A DNA stretch of 64,000 nucleotides, taken from NCBI RefSeq assembly GCF_025499605.1, contig NZ_JAFMVC010000008.1, positions 1 to 64,000 on the forward strand, in the 5' to 3' direction. Under the pieces are notes generated by a model. That model was given only the letters and a program-made list of their open reading frames with translations. It was not told the origin of the DNA and made no database searches. Positions 10,118 to 18,993 of the stretch are shown in pieces; within the stretch, counting starts at the first letter, position 1; each line of letters starts with the position of its first letter. A program made the position numbers and the translations under genes. The DNA is from Carboxylicivirga litoralis (lineage in GTDB: Bacteria > Bacteroidota > Bacteroidia > Bacteroidales > Marinilabiliaceae).

Positions 10118-11098
10118 TTATTGGATCATAATTTCTGTTTGATTGTTTATTTTGTTAATACTGTATTTAATGCCTGCCGAATAGGCAATGACTTCCAGAA
10201 CTTTATCAATGTTGGTGCTTTTTTGAATGACACCAGTAAAACGCTCTTGTGCAATTTTCTTGTTTTTAAACGTGATATGAACGCCATACCAGTTCTCCAA
10301 ATCGTGTGCAATGTCTTCCAGTGATTTGTTCACAAATTCAAACTTGCTATCCTTCCAGGTTCCTACATAAGTTGTGTCGATACTGGCTATCGTATAGCGT
10401 CCATCAATGGTTGAGTATTGCATTTGTTGACCAGGCAATAAATGCTCAGTAAATTGATGTTGGGTGTCACTGATTTCAATTTCTCCTTCAATCAGAGTCG
10501 CTATAACTTCTTTATCTTTCTCAAAGCTTCTGATGTTAAAACGGGTACCTAAATCCTCAATTTTTAACTGATTAACATTGACAATAAAACGACGATTGTC
10601 GTTGTGTACAATGTCAAATAGTGCTTCACCACTTAATCGCAGTTCAATGTAGTTGGATTCTGCTTTGTTGATATCGATTGATGAGTTGGCATTTAACCAA
10701 ATTTGTGAGCCATCACTTAATAGAATGGTATTCACACTGCCTTTTCCCGTTTCGTAGTGGTTTACTGCTACATAGTTTGATGATTGAGAATTGTTAAACA
10801 TCCATAGCGAATAGGATGAGATGAATGCTATAATAAGAATTGCGGCGTATTTCAAAATTGGCAATATCCATGATTTTTTTGCTTCTTTTCTTTGGTATGA
10901 CTGCTTAAATTCTTTGTATTTGGCCTCAACGTCTTTTTGCGGCAACGCACGGTAGCTATCAGATAGTGACCAGATGCGTTTCATGTTTTTATATTGGCTC
11001 AACCATTCAGGTGATGCCTGAATCTGTTCCCAGAGTTCACTTTCTTTATCAGGAGGTAACTGTTTTGTAATAAGTTCCCAAATCAATTTTTTATTCAT
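10118..11098 (-). CDS. FecR family anti-sigma factor
   Basis: A 326-residue single-pass inner-membrane protein. The N-terminal ~80 residues are cytoplasmic and should hold the sigma factor; a membrane helix lies near 86-104; the periplasmic part has the FecR domain (GSVNTILLSDGSQIWLNANS, then LSGEALFDIVHND) and a C-terminal DUF4974-type domain that should contact the receptor's STN domain. It lies between the sigma gene and the STN-bearing SusC gene, the standard order for trans-envelope signalling in Bacteroidetes. Confidence 0.95.
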   Translation of the reverse strand: MNKKLIWELITKQLPPDKESELWEQIQASPEWLSQYKNMKRIWSLSDSYRALPQKDVEAKYKEFKQSYQRKEAKKSWILPILKYAAILIIAFISSYSLWMFNNSQSSNYVAVNHYETGKGSVNTILLSDGSQIWLNANSSIDINKAESNYIELRLSGEALFDIVHNDNRRFIVNVNQLKIEDLGTRFNIRSFEKDKEVIATLIEGEIEISDTQHQFTEHLLPGQQMQYSTIDGRYTIASIDTTYVGTWKDSKFEFVNKSLEDIAHDLENWYGVHITFKNKKIAQERFTGVIQKSTNIDKVLEVIAYSAGIKYSINKINNQTEIMIQ

Positions 11099-11174
11099 GG
11101 TGTCGTTGTCTTCTGATTATTAAGACAGGTAAACGATTAGTTACCCTACATAGGAAATAAAAAAAATAGCTTGT

Positions 11175-11765
11175 TTAGATGAGTCCTAGTAAAATACAAA
11201 GAGGCAGGTAATCTTTTAAATGAATGCGCAAAGACTTTAAAGCTCTGGTCATGTTAGCCTCCACAGCTTTAATAGAGATGTTGAGTTCTAAAGCAATTTC
11301 TTTGTTTTTTAGTCCATTAAAGCGGCTTAATTCAAAAACCCTTCGACATTGCTCTGGCATTTCGTCTAATGCTTTATGAAGTAATTGTTCAATTTCATCA
11401 AATGTCACATCTGATATTTGCATTTGCCCAAGGATATCAATGTCAGCTTCATGTTTTTGGCGCTGATAATTGGTGTATTGGCGTTTATTACTTTCCTTTT
11501 CCAGATAATTAAGGCACTTATTTTTTAAAGTGGTGTAAAGCCATGATTTTATTGTGTTGTTCGATTGGCCTGTTATACTCTCTTTATTGACCCACAACGA
11601 TAAAAAAGTTTCCTGGACAAGGTTTTCTGCTTCAGATTTTTTGTCAACATATTGGATGGCAAAAAAGTAAAGTGAACTAAAGTATTGTTTATATACTTTT
11701 TCAAAGGCGCCTTCATCTCCGGAACGGATGAGTTCAATGTTAATATGTTGGTTATGAATTTTCAA
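11175..11765 (-). CDS. ECF RNA polymerase sigma factor
   Basis: A 196-residue sigma-70 family protein. Region 2 is seen in the stretch from IRSGDEGAFEKVY to ETFLSLW and region 4 in MPEQCRRVFELSRFNG with the recognition helix NKEIALELNISIKAVEANM. It is the first gene of a minus-strand set that continues with the FecR, SusC and SusD genes, and is expected to drive their transcription once the receptor is occupied. A good promoter lies upstream. Confidence 0.95.
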   Translation of the reverse strand: MKIHNQHINIELIRSGDEGAFEKVYKQYFSSLYFFAIQYVDKKSEAENLVQETFLSLWVNKESITGQSNNTIKSWLYTTLKNKCLNYLEKESNKRQYTNYQRQKHEADIDILGQMQISDVTFDEIEQLLHKALDEMPEQCRRVFELSRFNGLKNKEIALELNISIKAVEANMTRALKSLRIHLKDYLPLCILLGLI

Positions 11766-11815
11766 TTACTTTCTTTTGTATGATGTTTTTGTATTCAGAA
11801 ATTTTTTGAAAGCTA

Positions 11816-11846
11816 TAAAAATAGTTAGCGTAATTAAAATACCAAA
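11816..11846 (-). promoter_or_regulatory. Promoter of the ECF sigma gene
   Basis: On the minus strand a TTTG (-33) at 11843-11846 is followed after exactly 19 bases by TATTTTTA (11816-11823), which matches the Bacteroidetes -7 consensus TAnnTTTG except at the last base. The start codon lies about 50 bases downstream. Confidence 0.55.
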
Positions 11847-11972
11847 TTGAACATGATAAAACAAAGTTAAAAACATGACAATATTCAGCGTAAATAAATC
11901 TTCAGTTCGTGCTTTTATTGAAAGAATATTATAAATTTATTGGCAGAAGATTTACCTTTTAATAGAGCAGTT

Positions 11973-12425
11973 ATGAAGAATACATCAGAACTCATAGAGC
12001 GTATTATTAAACTGATGAATGATAACCTGATTGTGTATGTTCAGCGACAAAGCAAGCGCGTCATTGCTATTCCTGAGGATTACGATTTTATGGATTTTAT
12101 GGATTCTGATGAAGATTATGAACGACTGTACAATGAGATTGAATCCAATCCGGATAATTATTATAAGATTGAGCCGCTTACTTCCCGTGAACTGTATAAT
12201 GTTATGATGGATTTCTCCATCGATCAGGAGCGTAGAAATAGTGTTCCATTGGTTAAGGCACTGCGCACCAATCGACCAATGGAGGCCTTCATGAAACAGC
12301 TGAACAAACTTGATGCTGATATCCCCGTAGCATGGCAAATTTATTATAGTGATCGCCTTAAACGCATCTACAGAACACGCTTGTGTAAAGAACATATCCA
12401 TTTTATTTCAGAGCAATGCAGTTAA
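11973..12425 (+). CDS. UPF0158 family protein
   Basis: A 150-residue acidic cytoplasmic protein. The run of Asp/Glu and aromatic residues (EDYDFMDFMDSDEDYERLY), the YKIEPLTSREL motif and the WQIYYSDRLKRIYR ending match the uncharacterised UPF0158 family as I recall it. The frame extends upstream to a TTG at 11940, but the ATG at 11973 is the more credible start. The function is not known. It stands alone, divergent from the sigma factor gene. Confidence 0.65.
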   Translation: MKNTSELIERIIKLMNDNLIVYVQRQSKRVIAIPEDYDFMDFMDSDEDYERLYNEIESNPDNYYKIEPLTSRELYNVMMDFSIDQERRNSVPLVKALRTNRPMEAFMKQLNKLDADIPVAWQIYYSDRLKRIYRTRLCKEHIHFISEQCS

Positions 12426-12509
12426 GCTTTCGAAATATTTCTATACAAATGAAAAGAAAATTAATTACTTCAAAACGAAAGTAAACGATAGATTTTTGGT
12501 TTTTAAATG

Positions 12510-12517
12510 TATATTTG
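12510..12517 (+). promoter_or_regulatory. Possible -7 box upstream of the MFS permease
   Basis: TATATTTG is a perfect match to the Bacteroidetes -7 element TAnnTTTG, 34 bases before the permease start codon. No TTG lies at the usual 19-21 base spacing upstream, so the call rests on this box alone. Confidence 0.35.
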
Positions 12518-12551
12518 TTGCATCAAAAATTAAAACCAAAAAATAATCGAC

Positions 12552-13766
12552 ATGACAAATTCTACAGGAAATGACGGGAAGAGTTATTTGGTTCCTATCA
12601 TGATTATTGGTTTAATGTTTTTTGCAATAGGATTTGCACTAGGCATTAACAGTTACTTAATACCACTTTTAAATTCGGCACTTGAAATATCCTCAACAGA
12701 ATCATATTTGGTGTTGGCAGCTACTTTCTCGGCCTTTTTATTGTTTGGATACCCTGCGTCACTTGTAATAGGTAAGATTGGATATAAAAACACCATGGCA
12801 CTTTCATTCTTAATGTTTGCCATCGGGTTTTACTTGTTTATTCCTTCGGCCAAAAACGAAAGTTTGCCTTTATTTTTAGTAGCCTCTTTTATTAGCGGAA
12901 TGGGTAATACTTTCTTGCAGGCATCTGTAAATCCTTATATAACTATTTTAGGCCCCATTGAGAGCGCTGCAAAACGTATGAGCATAATGGGTATCGCCAA
13001 TAAACTGGCGTGGCCAATTGCTCCCCTATTTCTGGCTTTGGTGATTGGAAAAGAAGTTGAGCATGTACAATTGGTTGATATCAACTTACCATTTATGATT
13101 ATCATAGGTGTGTTTCTTTTATTAGGTGTTATTGCTTTGCTTGCTCCGCTGCCTGAGATTAAGGCAGCTGGCGAAGATGAAGATAACGCAGATGACTGCC
13201 CCTATGCAGCTAACAAAACATCTATATGGCAGTTTCCACACCTATTATTAGGCGTGTTGGCGTTGTTTCTTTATGTAGGTGTTGAAACCATCTCATTAGG
13301 TACTTTGGTTGATTATGCTACCAGCCTTGGATTGGCCAATGCTGAGTATTATGCATGGATTGCACCAATTGGCATGGTGATTGGCTATATCTGTGGGGCA
13401 GCGTTTATTCCGAAGTTTATTAGCCAGGATAGAGCATTGCGCATTTGTGCCTACTTGGCCTTGTTTGGTTCGGTTATGACGGTTGTAGTGCCAGAGGCCT
13501 ATTCAATTTATTTTATTGCTTTTATGGCCTTGGGTTGCTCATTAATGTGGCCGGCTTTGTGGCCGTTGGCAATGACCGATTTAGGGAAATTCACCAAAGC
13601 AGGTTCATCATTGATGGTGATTGCCATTGTTGGTGGAGCATTGATTCCAACAGCTTTTGCATCCTTAAAGGATGTTTTTAGTGCTCAATATGCTTATGCT
13701 ATTTGCATACCATGTTTTCTTTACATCCTTTATTATGGATTGAAAGGACATAAAATCAGGAGTTAG
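12552..13766 (+). CDS. Sugar MFS transporter, glucose/galactose or fucose permease type
   Basis: A 404-residue, 12-helix major facilitator protein of the FucP/GluP group. Family features include the opening MIIGLMFFAIGFALGINSYLIPLL, the GMGNTFLQASVNPYITILGP motif after helix 4, and SAAKRMSIMGIANKLAWPIAP. These proteins bring in sugars with protons or sodium across the inner membrane. It is a single gene with its own terminator; no kinase or hydrolase is adjacent, so the sugar is uncertain. A hydrophilic loop with DEDNADDCPY lies in the middle. Confidence 0.9.
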   Translation: MTNSTGNDGKSYLVPIMIIGLMFFAIGFALGINSYLIPLLNSALEISSTESYLVLAATFSAFLLFGYPASLVIGKIGYKNTMALSFLMFAIGFYLFIPSAKNESLPLFLVASFISGMGNTFLQASVNPYITILGPIESAAKRMSIMGIANKLAWPIAPLFLALVIGKEVEHVQLVDINLPFMIIIGVFLLLGVIALLAPLPEIKAAGEDEDNADDCPYAANKTSIWQFPHLLLGVLALFLYVGVETISLGTLVDYATSLGLANAEYYAWIAPIGMVIGYICGAAFIPKFISQDRALRICAYLALFGSVMTVVVPEAYSIYFIAFMALGCSLMWPALWPLAMTDLGKFTKAGSSLMVIAIVGGALIPTAFASLKDVFSAQYAYAICIPCFLYILYYGLKGHKIRS

Positions 13767-13789
13767 TAGTTTCTACAAATCAATATCCT

Positions 13790-13826
13790 AAGGTGTTCAT
13801 TCGAGTTGTGGTGAGCACCTTTTTTA
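13790..13826 (+). terminator. Terminator of the MFS permease gene
   Basis: A 10-bp stem with one G-T wobble (arms 13790-13799 and 13812-13821) is followed by a run of six T. It runs into the stop codon of the converging fructosamine kinase gene. Confidence 0.75.
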
Positions 13827-14672
13827 TTGATAGCTGTTCATCAATTGAATAGCTTGTTGTTTATATGATGCGCCAAATAGGTTCAGATGGTTCAGAACAT
13901 GATAGAGTAAGTAGATGTTTTCCCGGTAGGCATATCCATCTTTTAAAGGATAAGCGGCATTGTAGCTGGTATAAAAATCGTCTGAGAAGCCGCCAAAAAG
14001 TTTCGTCATTGCCAAGTCCGCTTCCCGATGGCCATAGTAAACGGCCGGGTCTATCAATACTGCTTCACCGCGGTCATCTACCATATAGTTGCCTCCCCAT
14101 AAATCGCCATGCAACAAACATGGAGGTTCTTCGCTTCCTTTTAGTATGGTTTCAATGTTCTGTTCAATAACCGCAAATGCTTTTCGAAAAGAGTTGTCAC
14201 TATGGCCATTTTTTTCGGCTAGTTTGAATTGAAATAACAGTCGATTGGTAAAATAGAAGTCTGCCCAGTTATCCATCCATTTGTTAACCTGAGGGGTAGA
14301 GCCAATAAAGTTATCTTCATCAAAACCATAGGATGAATGGGTAAAGAGGTGCATCCTGGCAAAGGCTTGGCCAAATTCAGTGAAGAAACCTGCTTTTTTA
14401 CGTCCGCTTCTGATGGCTTCCAGCAACAACAAGTCATCATCAACTAAAATAACTTCTGGTATGCGAATGGCTTTGGTTTTAGCAAGTTCCTGCAAGCCTC
14501 TGGCTTCGTTTCGAAACATGCTACCGCTAAAACCTTGCTTTAAAAAGAAGGAGCGCTTATCATTGGTGGTAATGACAGAGCTTTGAGCAATACATCCACC
14601 ACCAGCTATATTTTGCTTGGTGATAGAGCATTGCAGAGCTTTTTCTATTTTCGAAAAAATCTTATTTGACAT
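13824..14672 (-). CDS. Fructosamine/ketosamine-3-kinase family protein
   Basis: A 282-residue kinase of the fructosamine-kinase (FN3K) fold. The catalytic loop HGDLWGGN, the metal-binding LIDPAVYYGHREADLAM and the substrate-side FIGSTPQVN motif are all present. The family phosphorylates ketoamines on glycated proteins at the third carbon, which makes them fall off; bacterial members often prefer ribulosamines or erythrulosamines. An upstream ATG at 14681 is possible. It overlaps by 11 bases the preceding LMW phosphatase gene, a pairing known for this family and consistent with a shared deglycation role. Confidence 0.92.
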   Translation of the reverse strand: MSNKIFSKIEKALQCSITKQNIAGGGCIAQSSVITTNDKRSFFLKQGFSGSMFRNEARGLQELAKTKAIRIPEVILVDDDLLLLEAIRSGRKKAGFFTEFGQAFARMHLFTHSSYGFDEDNFIGSTPQVNKWMDNWADFYFTNRLLFQFKLAEKNGHSDNSFRKAFAVIEQNIETILKGSEEPPCLLHGDLWGGNYMVDDRGEAVLIDPAVYYGHREADLAMTKLFGGFSDDFYTSYNAAYPLKDGYAYRENIYLLYHVLNHLNLFGASYKQQAIQLMNSYQ

Positions 14673-15141
14673 TGGCTTCAATATGATTTAGCAAACCATC
14701 ACAGGCATCTTCCAGTATATCAAGTACTAACTCAAAGCCGGCTGCACCACCATAGTAGGGGTCAGGAACCGATGCATTTTGATGATGCGAGCAATAATCG
14801 GTCATCTTGCTGATTTTGCCCGATTTGTCACTGGGCGATAAACCATAAAGGTCGTCCATGTTTTGGTCGTCCATGCCAATGATGTAATCAAAGTAATCAA
14901 AATCTTTGGGGCTTTTTACCTGTCGGCTGATACTGGTTAAGTTAATGCCGCGATTCAGGGCGTGCCGCTGCATACGTTGGTCGGCAGGTTCACCAGCATG
15001 GTAACCCGTAATGCCTGCTGAATCAATTTCAAATTCTTCCTCAATGCCGCGGTTTTTAACAAGGGCTTTCATCACCGCTTCAGCACTTGGGCTTCGACAA
15101 ATATTGCCCAGACATACAAATAAGATTTTTGTTTTATCCAT
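14662..15141 (-). CDS. Low-molecular-weight protein-tyrosine phosphatase
   Basis: A 159-residue cytoplasmic phosphatase. The P-loop is CLGNICRS (Cys10, Arg16) and the general acid Asp is in VPDPYYGG near residue 121. Length and motifs are fully typical. It is the first gene of a two-gene unit with the fructosamine-kinase-like gene. In this setting it may remove phosphate from ribulosamine- or erythrulosamine-phosphates on proteins as well as from phosphotyrosine; that role is inference from gene pairing and from known activity of the family. Confidence 0.95.
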   Translation of the reverse strand: MDKTKILFVCLGNICRSPSAEAVMKALVKNRGIEEEFEIDSAGITGYHAGEPADQRMQRHALNRGINLTSISRQVKSPKDFDYFDYIIGMDDQNMDDLYGLSPSDKSGKISKMTDYCSHHQNASVPDPYYGGAAGFELVLDILEDACDGLLNHIEANVK

Positions 15142-15256
15142 TATAATTTTGTTTTACATGTCTATTCTAAACGAAAATAAATAAACAAACCTGAGCTGGC
15201 GTTGTTTTTCTTACTAAAATATATTTCTTTAGCTGATTCTACTAAAAAAATGTCCC

Positions 15257-16429
15257 ATGAAAAGTGTAACAACTATATTTCTATCAGTCGCATTCCTTAT
15301 AGGAAATAGCGTTTTTGCCCAGGAAGATTATAAAGATATTCATGCCAAACATGAATATACTATTGAAAAAAAATACGATGTTCTGGATATCAATTACGAT
15401 GAACTACGCTTTAAAAAGCGTCCAAAGAACATTATTTTGTTTATTGGCGATGGTATGGGCGTAGCCCAGGTTTTCTCAGGTATCACCGTCAACGGTGGAT
15501 TAAATATGGAGCAGATGCCCTATATTGGATTTAGTAAAACACAAAGCGCTGATAATTATGTGACGGATTCGGCGGCCGGAGGAACAGCTCTCTCAACAGG
15601 AGTGAGGACGAACAATGGAGCTATTGGTATTGATGCGAATGGCGAAAAACTCACTACTATTCTGGAATATGCCGAACGTAATGAAAAAGCCACCGGGTTG
15701 GTTTCGACGTCAGCGATAACCCACGCCACGCCGGCTTCGTTTATAGCCCATCAGCCACAGCGGAGCATGTATGAGGCAATTGCTGCCGATTTTTTGGAAA
15801 CAGATATTGATGTATTTATTGGCGGAGGAGCTGATTTTTTTACCAAGCGTGTTGACGGGCGTAACCTGGTACTGGAGCTAAATAAAAAAGGCTATCGTGT
15901 TGGTTATAATATTGATGAAGTGAAGGAAGTTAACTCTGGTAAGTTGGCAGTTCTAACAGCAGTAGCTCACAATCCTGGCTATCGCGATAGAGGTGAGATG
16001 CTAACACAATCAACAAGTAAAGCGATTGAAATATTGGACAATGCCGATAGTAAAGGTTTCTTTTTAATGGTTGAGGGCAGTCAGATTGATTGGGGTGGCC
16101 ATCAGAATGACGCATCTTACGTTACTGGCGAGGTTTTAGATATGGATAGAGCACTGGCTGAAGCCCTGAAATTTGCTATGGAAGACAGGCGGACACTGGT
16201 TATTGTTACAGCCGACCATGAAACTGGAGGAATGACCATTAATGATGGAAACTCGGAGGCAGGTTATGTGAAAGCTGGCTTTAATGTTGGCGACCATACG
16301 GCTGTTATGGTGCCCGTATTTGCTTTTGGGGCTGGAGCTGAAGAGTTCATAGGTACTTATAACAATACTGAGATTTTTGAGAAGATGTATAAGCTTTTTA
16401 AATTTAAAGAAGAGGATAAGGATCAATAA
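15257..16429 (+). CDS. Alkaline phosphatase, secreted
   Basis: A 390-residue periplasmic enzyme with a signal peptide (residues 1-21). Metal and nucleophile motifs are complete: GDGMG (Asp65), TDSAAGGTALSTG with the likely nucleophile Ser105, EGSQIDWGGHQND and TADHETGG. It hydrolyses phosphomonoesters to release phosphate. The protein is shorter than E. coli PhoA (about 450 residues). No pho box could be recognised upstream. It is transcribed alone and ends at a clear terminator. Confidence 0.95.
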   Translation: MKSVTTIFLSVAFLIGNSVFAQEDYKDIHAKHEYTIEKKYDVLDINYDELRFKKRPKNIILFIGDGMGVAQVFSGITVNGGLNMEQMPYIGFSKTQSADNYVTDSAAGGTALSTGVRTNNGAIGIDANGEKLTTILEYAERNEKATGLVSTSAITHATPASFIAHQPQRSMYEAIAADFLETDIDVFIGGGADFFTKRVDGRNLVLELNKKGYRVGYNIDEVKEVNSGKLAVLTAVAHNPGYRDRGEMLTQSTSKAIEILDNADSKGFFLMVEGSQIDWGGHQNDASYVTGEVLDMDRALAEALKFAMEDRRTLVIVTADHETGGMTINDGNSEAGYVKAGFNVGDHTAVMVPVFAFGAGAEEFIGTYNNTEIFEKMYKLFKFKEEDKDQ

Positions 16430-16453
16430 GATAATATGACTGTTATTGTTAAG

Positions 16454-16478
16454 GGCTGCCTGTTGGGTAGCCTTTTTT
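16454..16478 (+). terminator. Terminator of the alkaline phosphatase gene
   Basis: A 7-bp GC-rich stem with one wobble (arms 16454-16460 and 16466-16472, loop TGTTG) is followed by six T. Its position decides the start of the next gene, because an ATG-less extension reaching 16446 would place the terminator inside the coding region. Confidence 0.8.
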
Positions 16479-16508
16479 ATTACTTTTATGGCTTCAAAAA
16501 AGTTTATT

Positions 16509-16913
16509 ATGACTCAACAATACGATTACGAATTAGAGTTTAAAGTGCGTGATTACGAATGTGATTTGCAGGGTATTGTTAATAACTCGGTTTACCAGAA
16601 TTACCTCGAACACACTCGTCATGAATTTCTTGATTCGCTTGGGGTGAATTTTAAAGAGTTGTTTGAAAGGAACATTGTAGCTGTAGTGGCACGCATTGAT
16701 TTACAGTATAAGACACCATTGAAAAGCAATGACAAATTTGTGGTACGTACCCGCGTGGAGCACAAAGGCATTAAGTACATGTTTTATCAAGACATTTATC
16801 GCTTACCTGATGAAAAGCTATGCTTAAAGGGAATTGTTACTACAACTACCCTAATTGATGGTAAACTGGCAGTTTGCAACGAATTAGCAGATGCTCTTAT
16901 GCAAGGAAAATAA
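16509..16913 (+). CDS. Acyl-CoA thioesterase, 4HBT hotdog family
   Basis: A 134-residue hotdog-fold protein. The pattern VRDYECDLQGIVNNSVYQNYLEH is that of the 4-hydroxybenzoyl-CoA thioesterase/YbgC group, with the catalytic Asp in YECDLQG. Such enzymes cleave acyl-CoA thioesters in the cytoplasm; the acyl chain cannot be told. The ATG at 16509 is chosen because the terminator of the previous gene occupies 16454-16478. The gene ends just before a perfect 18-bp hairpin shared with the converging exonuclease gene. Confidence 0.9.
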   Translation: MTQQYDYELEFKVRDYECDLQGIVNNSVYQNYLEHTRHEFLDSLGVNFKELFERNIVAVVARIDLQYKTPLKSNDKFVVRTRVEHKGIKYMFYQDIYRLPDEKLCLKGIVTTTTLIDGKLAVCNELADALMQGK

Positions 16914-16920
16914 GAAAGTA

Positions 16921-16971
16921 TAACAGATGTCATCGCTAAGCAATTCAAGCAAATAGCGATGACATCTGTTA
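16921..16971. terminator. Bidirectional terminator hairpin
   Basis: A perfect 18-bp inverted repeat (arms 16921-16938 and 16954-16971, loop of 15) fills the gap between the converging thioesterase and exonuclease genes. It begins and ends with TAACAG/CTGTTA, so it can serve both directions. Confidence 0.8.
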
Positions 16972-16976
16972 AAAGA

Positions 16977-17738
16977 TTATAACTCCACACCAACCGGACA
17001 ATGATCAGAACCCATAACTTCGTTGAGGATAAAGGCATCTTTCAATTGAGGTAAAAAACTTTCAGACGCTAAGAAATAATCGATTCTCCAGCCTACATTC
17101 TTACCGCGTGCTCCGGCTCGGTAGCTCCACCATGAGTATTTGTCTGTTACTTCGGGATAAAAATAACGGAAGGTATCTTTGAAACCACCTTGCGTAAAGC
17201 GATCCATACCATCAATCTCTTCCTGCATATAGCCGGCCGACTTGTTGTAATTAGGCTTTGGACGCGCCAAATCAATTTCGGAGTGGGCTACGTTAAAGTC
17301 GCCACATACCAGCACTGGTTTCGTTTCTTCCAGCTTTTTCAGGTAGTTGAAAAAATCTTTATCCCATTCCTGACGATAGCTTAATCGCTTCAATTCGCTG
17401 CCTGAGTTTGGCACATACACGGTTACTAAAAAGAAGTTTTCATACTCGGCACAAAGCACACGTCCTTCCTGATCGTGCTCTTCAATACCCATATCTTTGG
17501 TGATGCTCAGTGGTTTTTCTTTACTGATAATAGCTGTGCCCGAATACCCTTTTTTAACTGCCGAGTTGGAGTAAATATGATAGTCGTTAAAATCGGCCAG
17601 AGCTTCAGTTACCTGATTATCCTGTGCTTTTGTTTCCTGCAGGCACAGTATATCGGCCTCCATTGCCTTGAATGATTCAGTAAATTCCTTTTTCATCACG
17701 GCACGGATGCCATTAACATTCCATGATATAATTTTCAT
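16977..17738 (-). CDS. xth: Exodeoxyribonuclease III
   Basis: A 253-residue AP endonuclease/3'-5' exonuclease of base-excision repair. The catalytic motifs are all seen: SWNVNGIR, LQETKAQ (metal-binding Glu), GDFNVAH (Asp and Asn) and the C-terminal GSDHCPV (Asp-His pair). Length is typical of the ExoA/Xth family. It is a single-gene unit; its promoter region lies between it and the TrhO gene. Confidence 0.95.
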   Translation of the reverse strand: MKIISWNVNGIRAVMKKEFTESFKAMEADILCLQETKAQDNQVTEALADFNDYHIYSNSAVKKGYSGTAIISKEKPLSITKDMGIEEHDQEGRVLCAEYENFFLVTVYVPNSGSELKRLSYRQEWDKDFFNYLKKLEETKPVLVCGDFNVAHSEIDLARPKPNYNKSAGYMQEEIDGMDRFTQGGFKDTFRYFYPEVTDKYSWWSYRAGARGKNVGWRIDYFLASESFLPQLKDAFILNEVMGSDHCPVGVEL

Positions 17739-17797
17739 ACGTAATTGCTAAATGTGGAAGTGCAAATTAACGAAACTAACGCATGCTTCAAAAATAT

Positions 17798-18832
17798 TTA
17801 AGCACTGCGAACAGGTTTGTGGAATCGTTTTCCTCGGGTAAAAGTTAATTGCTGCGCCAGTTCTGGCTTTTTCTCATCAGGTGCTAAAATATAGCTCTGG
17901 CAATCGTTACTGCAACAGGCATCGTATTTTGCTCTGCAGCTCTCGCATTGTATAAAGAGCAGGTTACATTGCTTATTGGCGCAATTGGTGTGTGTATCGC
18001 AAGGTGCACCGCATTGGTGGCAATGGCTGATAATATCGTCACTAATGCGTTCACCTAAACGATTATCAAATACAAAGTTTTTACCGATAAACTTATTCTC
18101 AATATTTTCTGACTCAATTTGTCGTGTGTAATCTATAATACCGCCCAGCAGCTGGTTAACATCTGAAAAACCATGGTGCTTGAGATAAGCACTTGTTTTT
18201 TCACAACGCACACCACCCGTACAATACAATAGTATTTTCTGGTCTTCTTTACCTTTTAATTTATCAACCACCTCAGGTAGTTCTTCTTTAAATGTTTCGG
18301 CATCGGGCAGAATAGCACCATCAAAACGTCCGATCTCGCTTTCGTAATGGTTACGCATATCAACCACAATAGCACCTTCGTCCATGGCTTGGTTCCATTG
18401 TTGAGCGCTCAGGTGTTGACCCACATTGGTCACATCGTATTCATCCGATTGTAATCCATCGGCCACAATTTGTTGCCGTACTTTAATTTGAAGTTTGAGG
18501 AAAGATTGTCCATTGTCCTCCACGGCTATTTTAAAGGGGATGTCTTTAAACTGAGGAATGGTATTCAGCTGCTCCTTAAAATCCTGCCAAAAATGGTCGG
18601 GCACACTCATTTGTGCATTAATACCTTCATTAGCCAGATAAATACGGCCATAGCACTGCAGTTTATCCCACATGTAATAAAGAATATCACGCAACTCTGA
18701 AGGATTGTCGATAATAACATAGCGATAGAAAGAAACAGTGGTGCGACTATATGTTTCATTAGCCAGACGTTGTTTCAATTCTTCCGGGTTAAGGCGATTT
18801 ATCAGGTGCTTTTTGTGGCTATTTGGATCCAT
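17798..18832 (-). CDS. trhO: tRNA uridine(34) hydroxylase, rhodanese family
   Basis: A 344-residue protein with an N-terminal ferredoxin-like domain (about 30-125), a rhodanese domain with active loop CTGGVRC (near 206-212) and a C-terminal Cys-rich tail with several CxxC pairs (CHQCGAPC, CESC). This is the TrhO (YceA) arrangement. TrhO makes 5-hydroxyuridine at the wobble position 34 of tRNAs with molecular oxygen. The Cys-rich tail probably binds zinc. The gene stands alone. Confidence 0.92.
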   Translation of the reverse strand: MDPNSHKKHLINRLNPEELKQRLANETYSRTTVSFYRYVIIDNPSELRDILYYMWDKLQCYGRIYLANEGINAQMSVPDHFWQDFKEQLNTIPQFKDIPFKIAVEDNGQSFLKLQIKVRQQIVADGLQSDEYDVTNVGQHLSAQQWNQAMDEGAIVVDMRNHYESEIGRFDGAILPDAETFKEELPEVVDKLKGKEDQKILLYCTGGVRCEKTSAYLKHHGFSDVNQLLGGIIDYTRQIESENIENKFIGKNFVFDNRLGERISDDIISHCHQCGAPCDTHTNCANKQCNLLFIQCESCRAKYDACCSNDCQSYILAPDEKKPELAQQLTFTRGKRFHKPVRSA

Positions 18833-18892
18833 ATTTTAAATATTAAAGCGCAAAAATATAAAAAGACCTCAAAATCTGAAAATATAATTCAG

Positions 18893-18922
18893 TACAAAAA
18901 ATAAGCTGCCAAATCTGACAGC
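18893..18922 (-). terminator. Terminator of the TldD/TldE operon
   Basis: On the minus strand a 7-bp stem with one wobble (arms 18916-18922 and 18905-18911, 4-base loop) is followed by TTATTTTTT. It lies about 75 bases past the TldE stop codon. Confidence 0.7.
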
Positions 18923-18993
18923 CTATTCTTTGTTTTAAACGACGGAGACTGTGAATAAACTACTGCCTTCTGCCAATATACTTTTAACTTGTT

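Noticed and set aside
16446-16508. Upstream extension of the thioesterase gene
   Set aside because: The extension contains the alkaline phosphatase terminator; homologues begin near the ATG at 16509.
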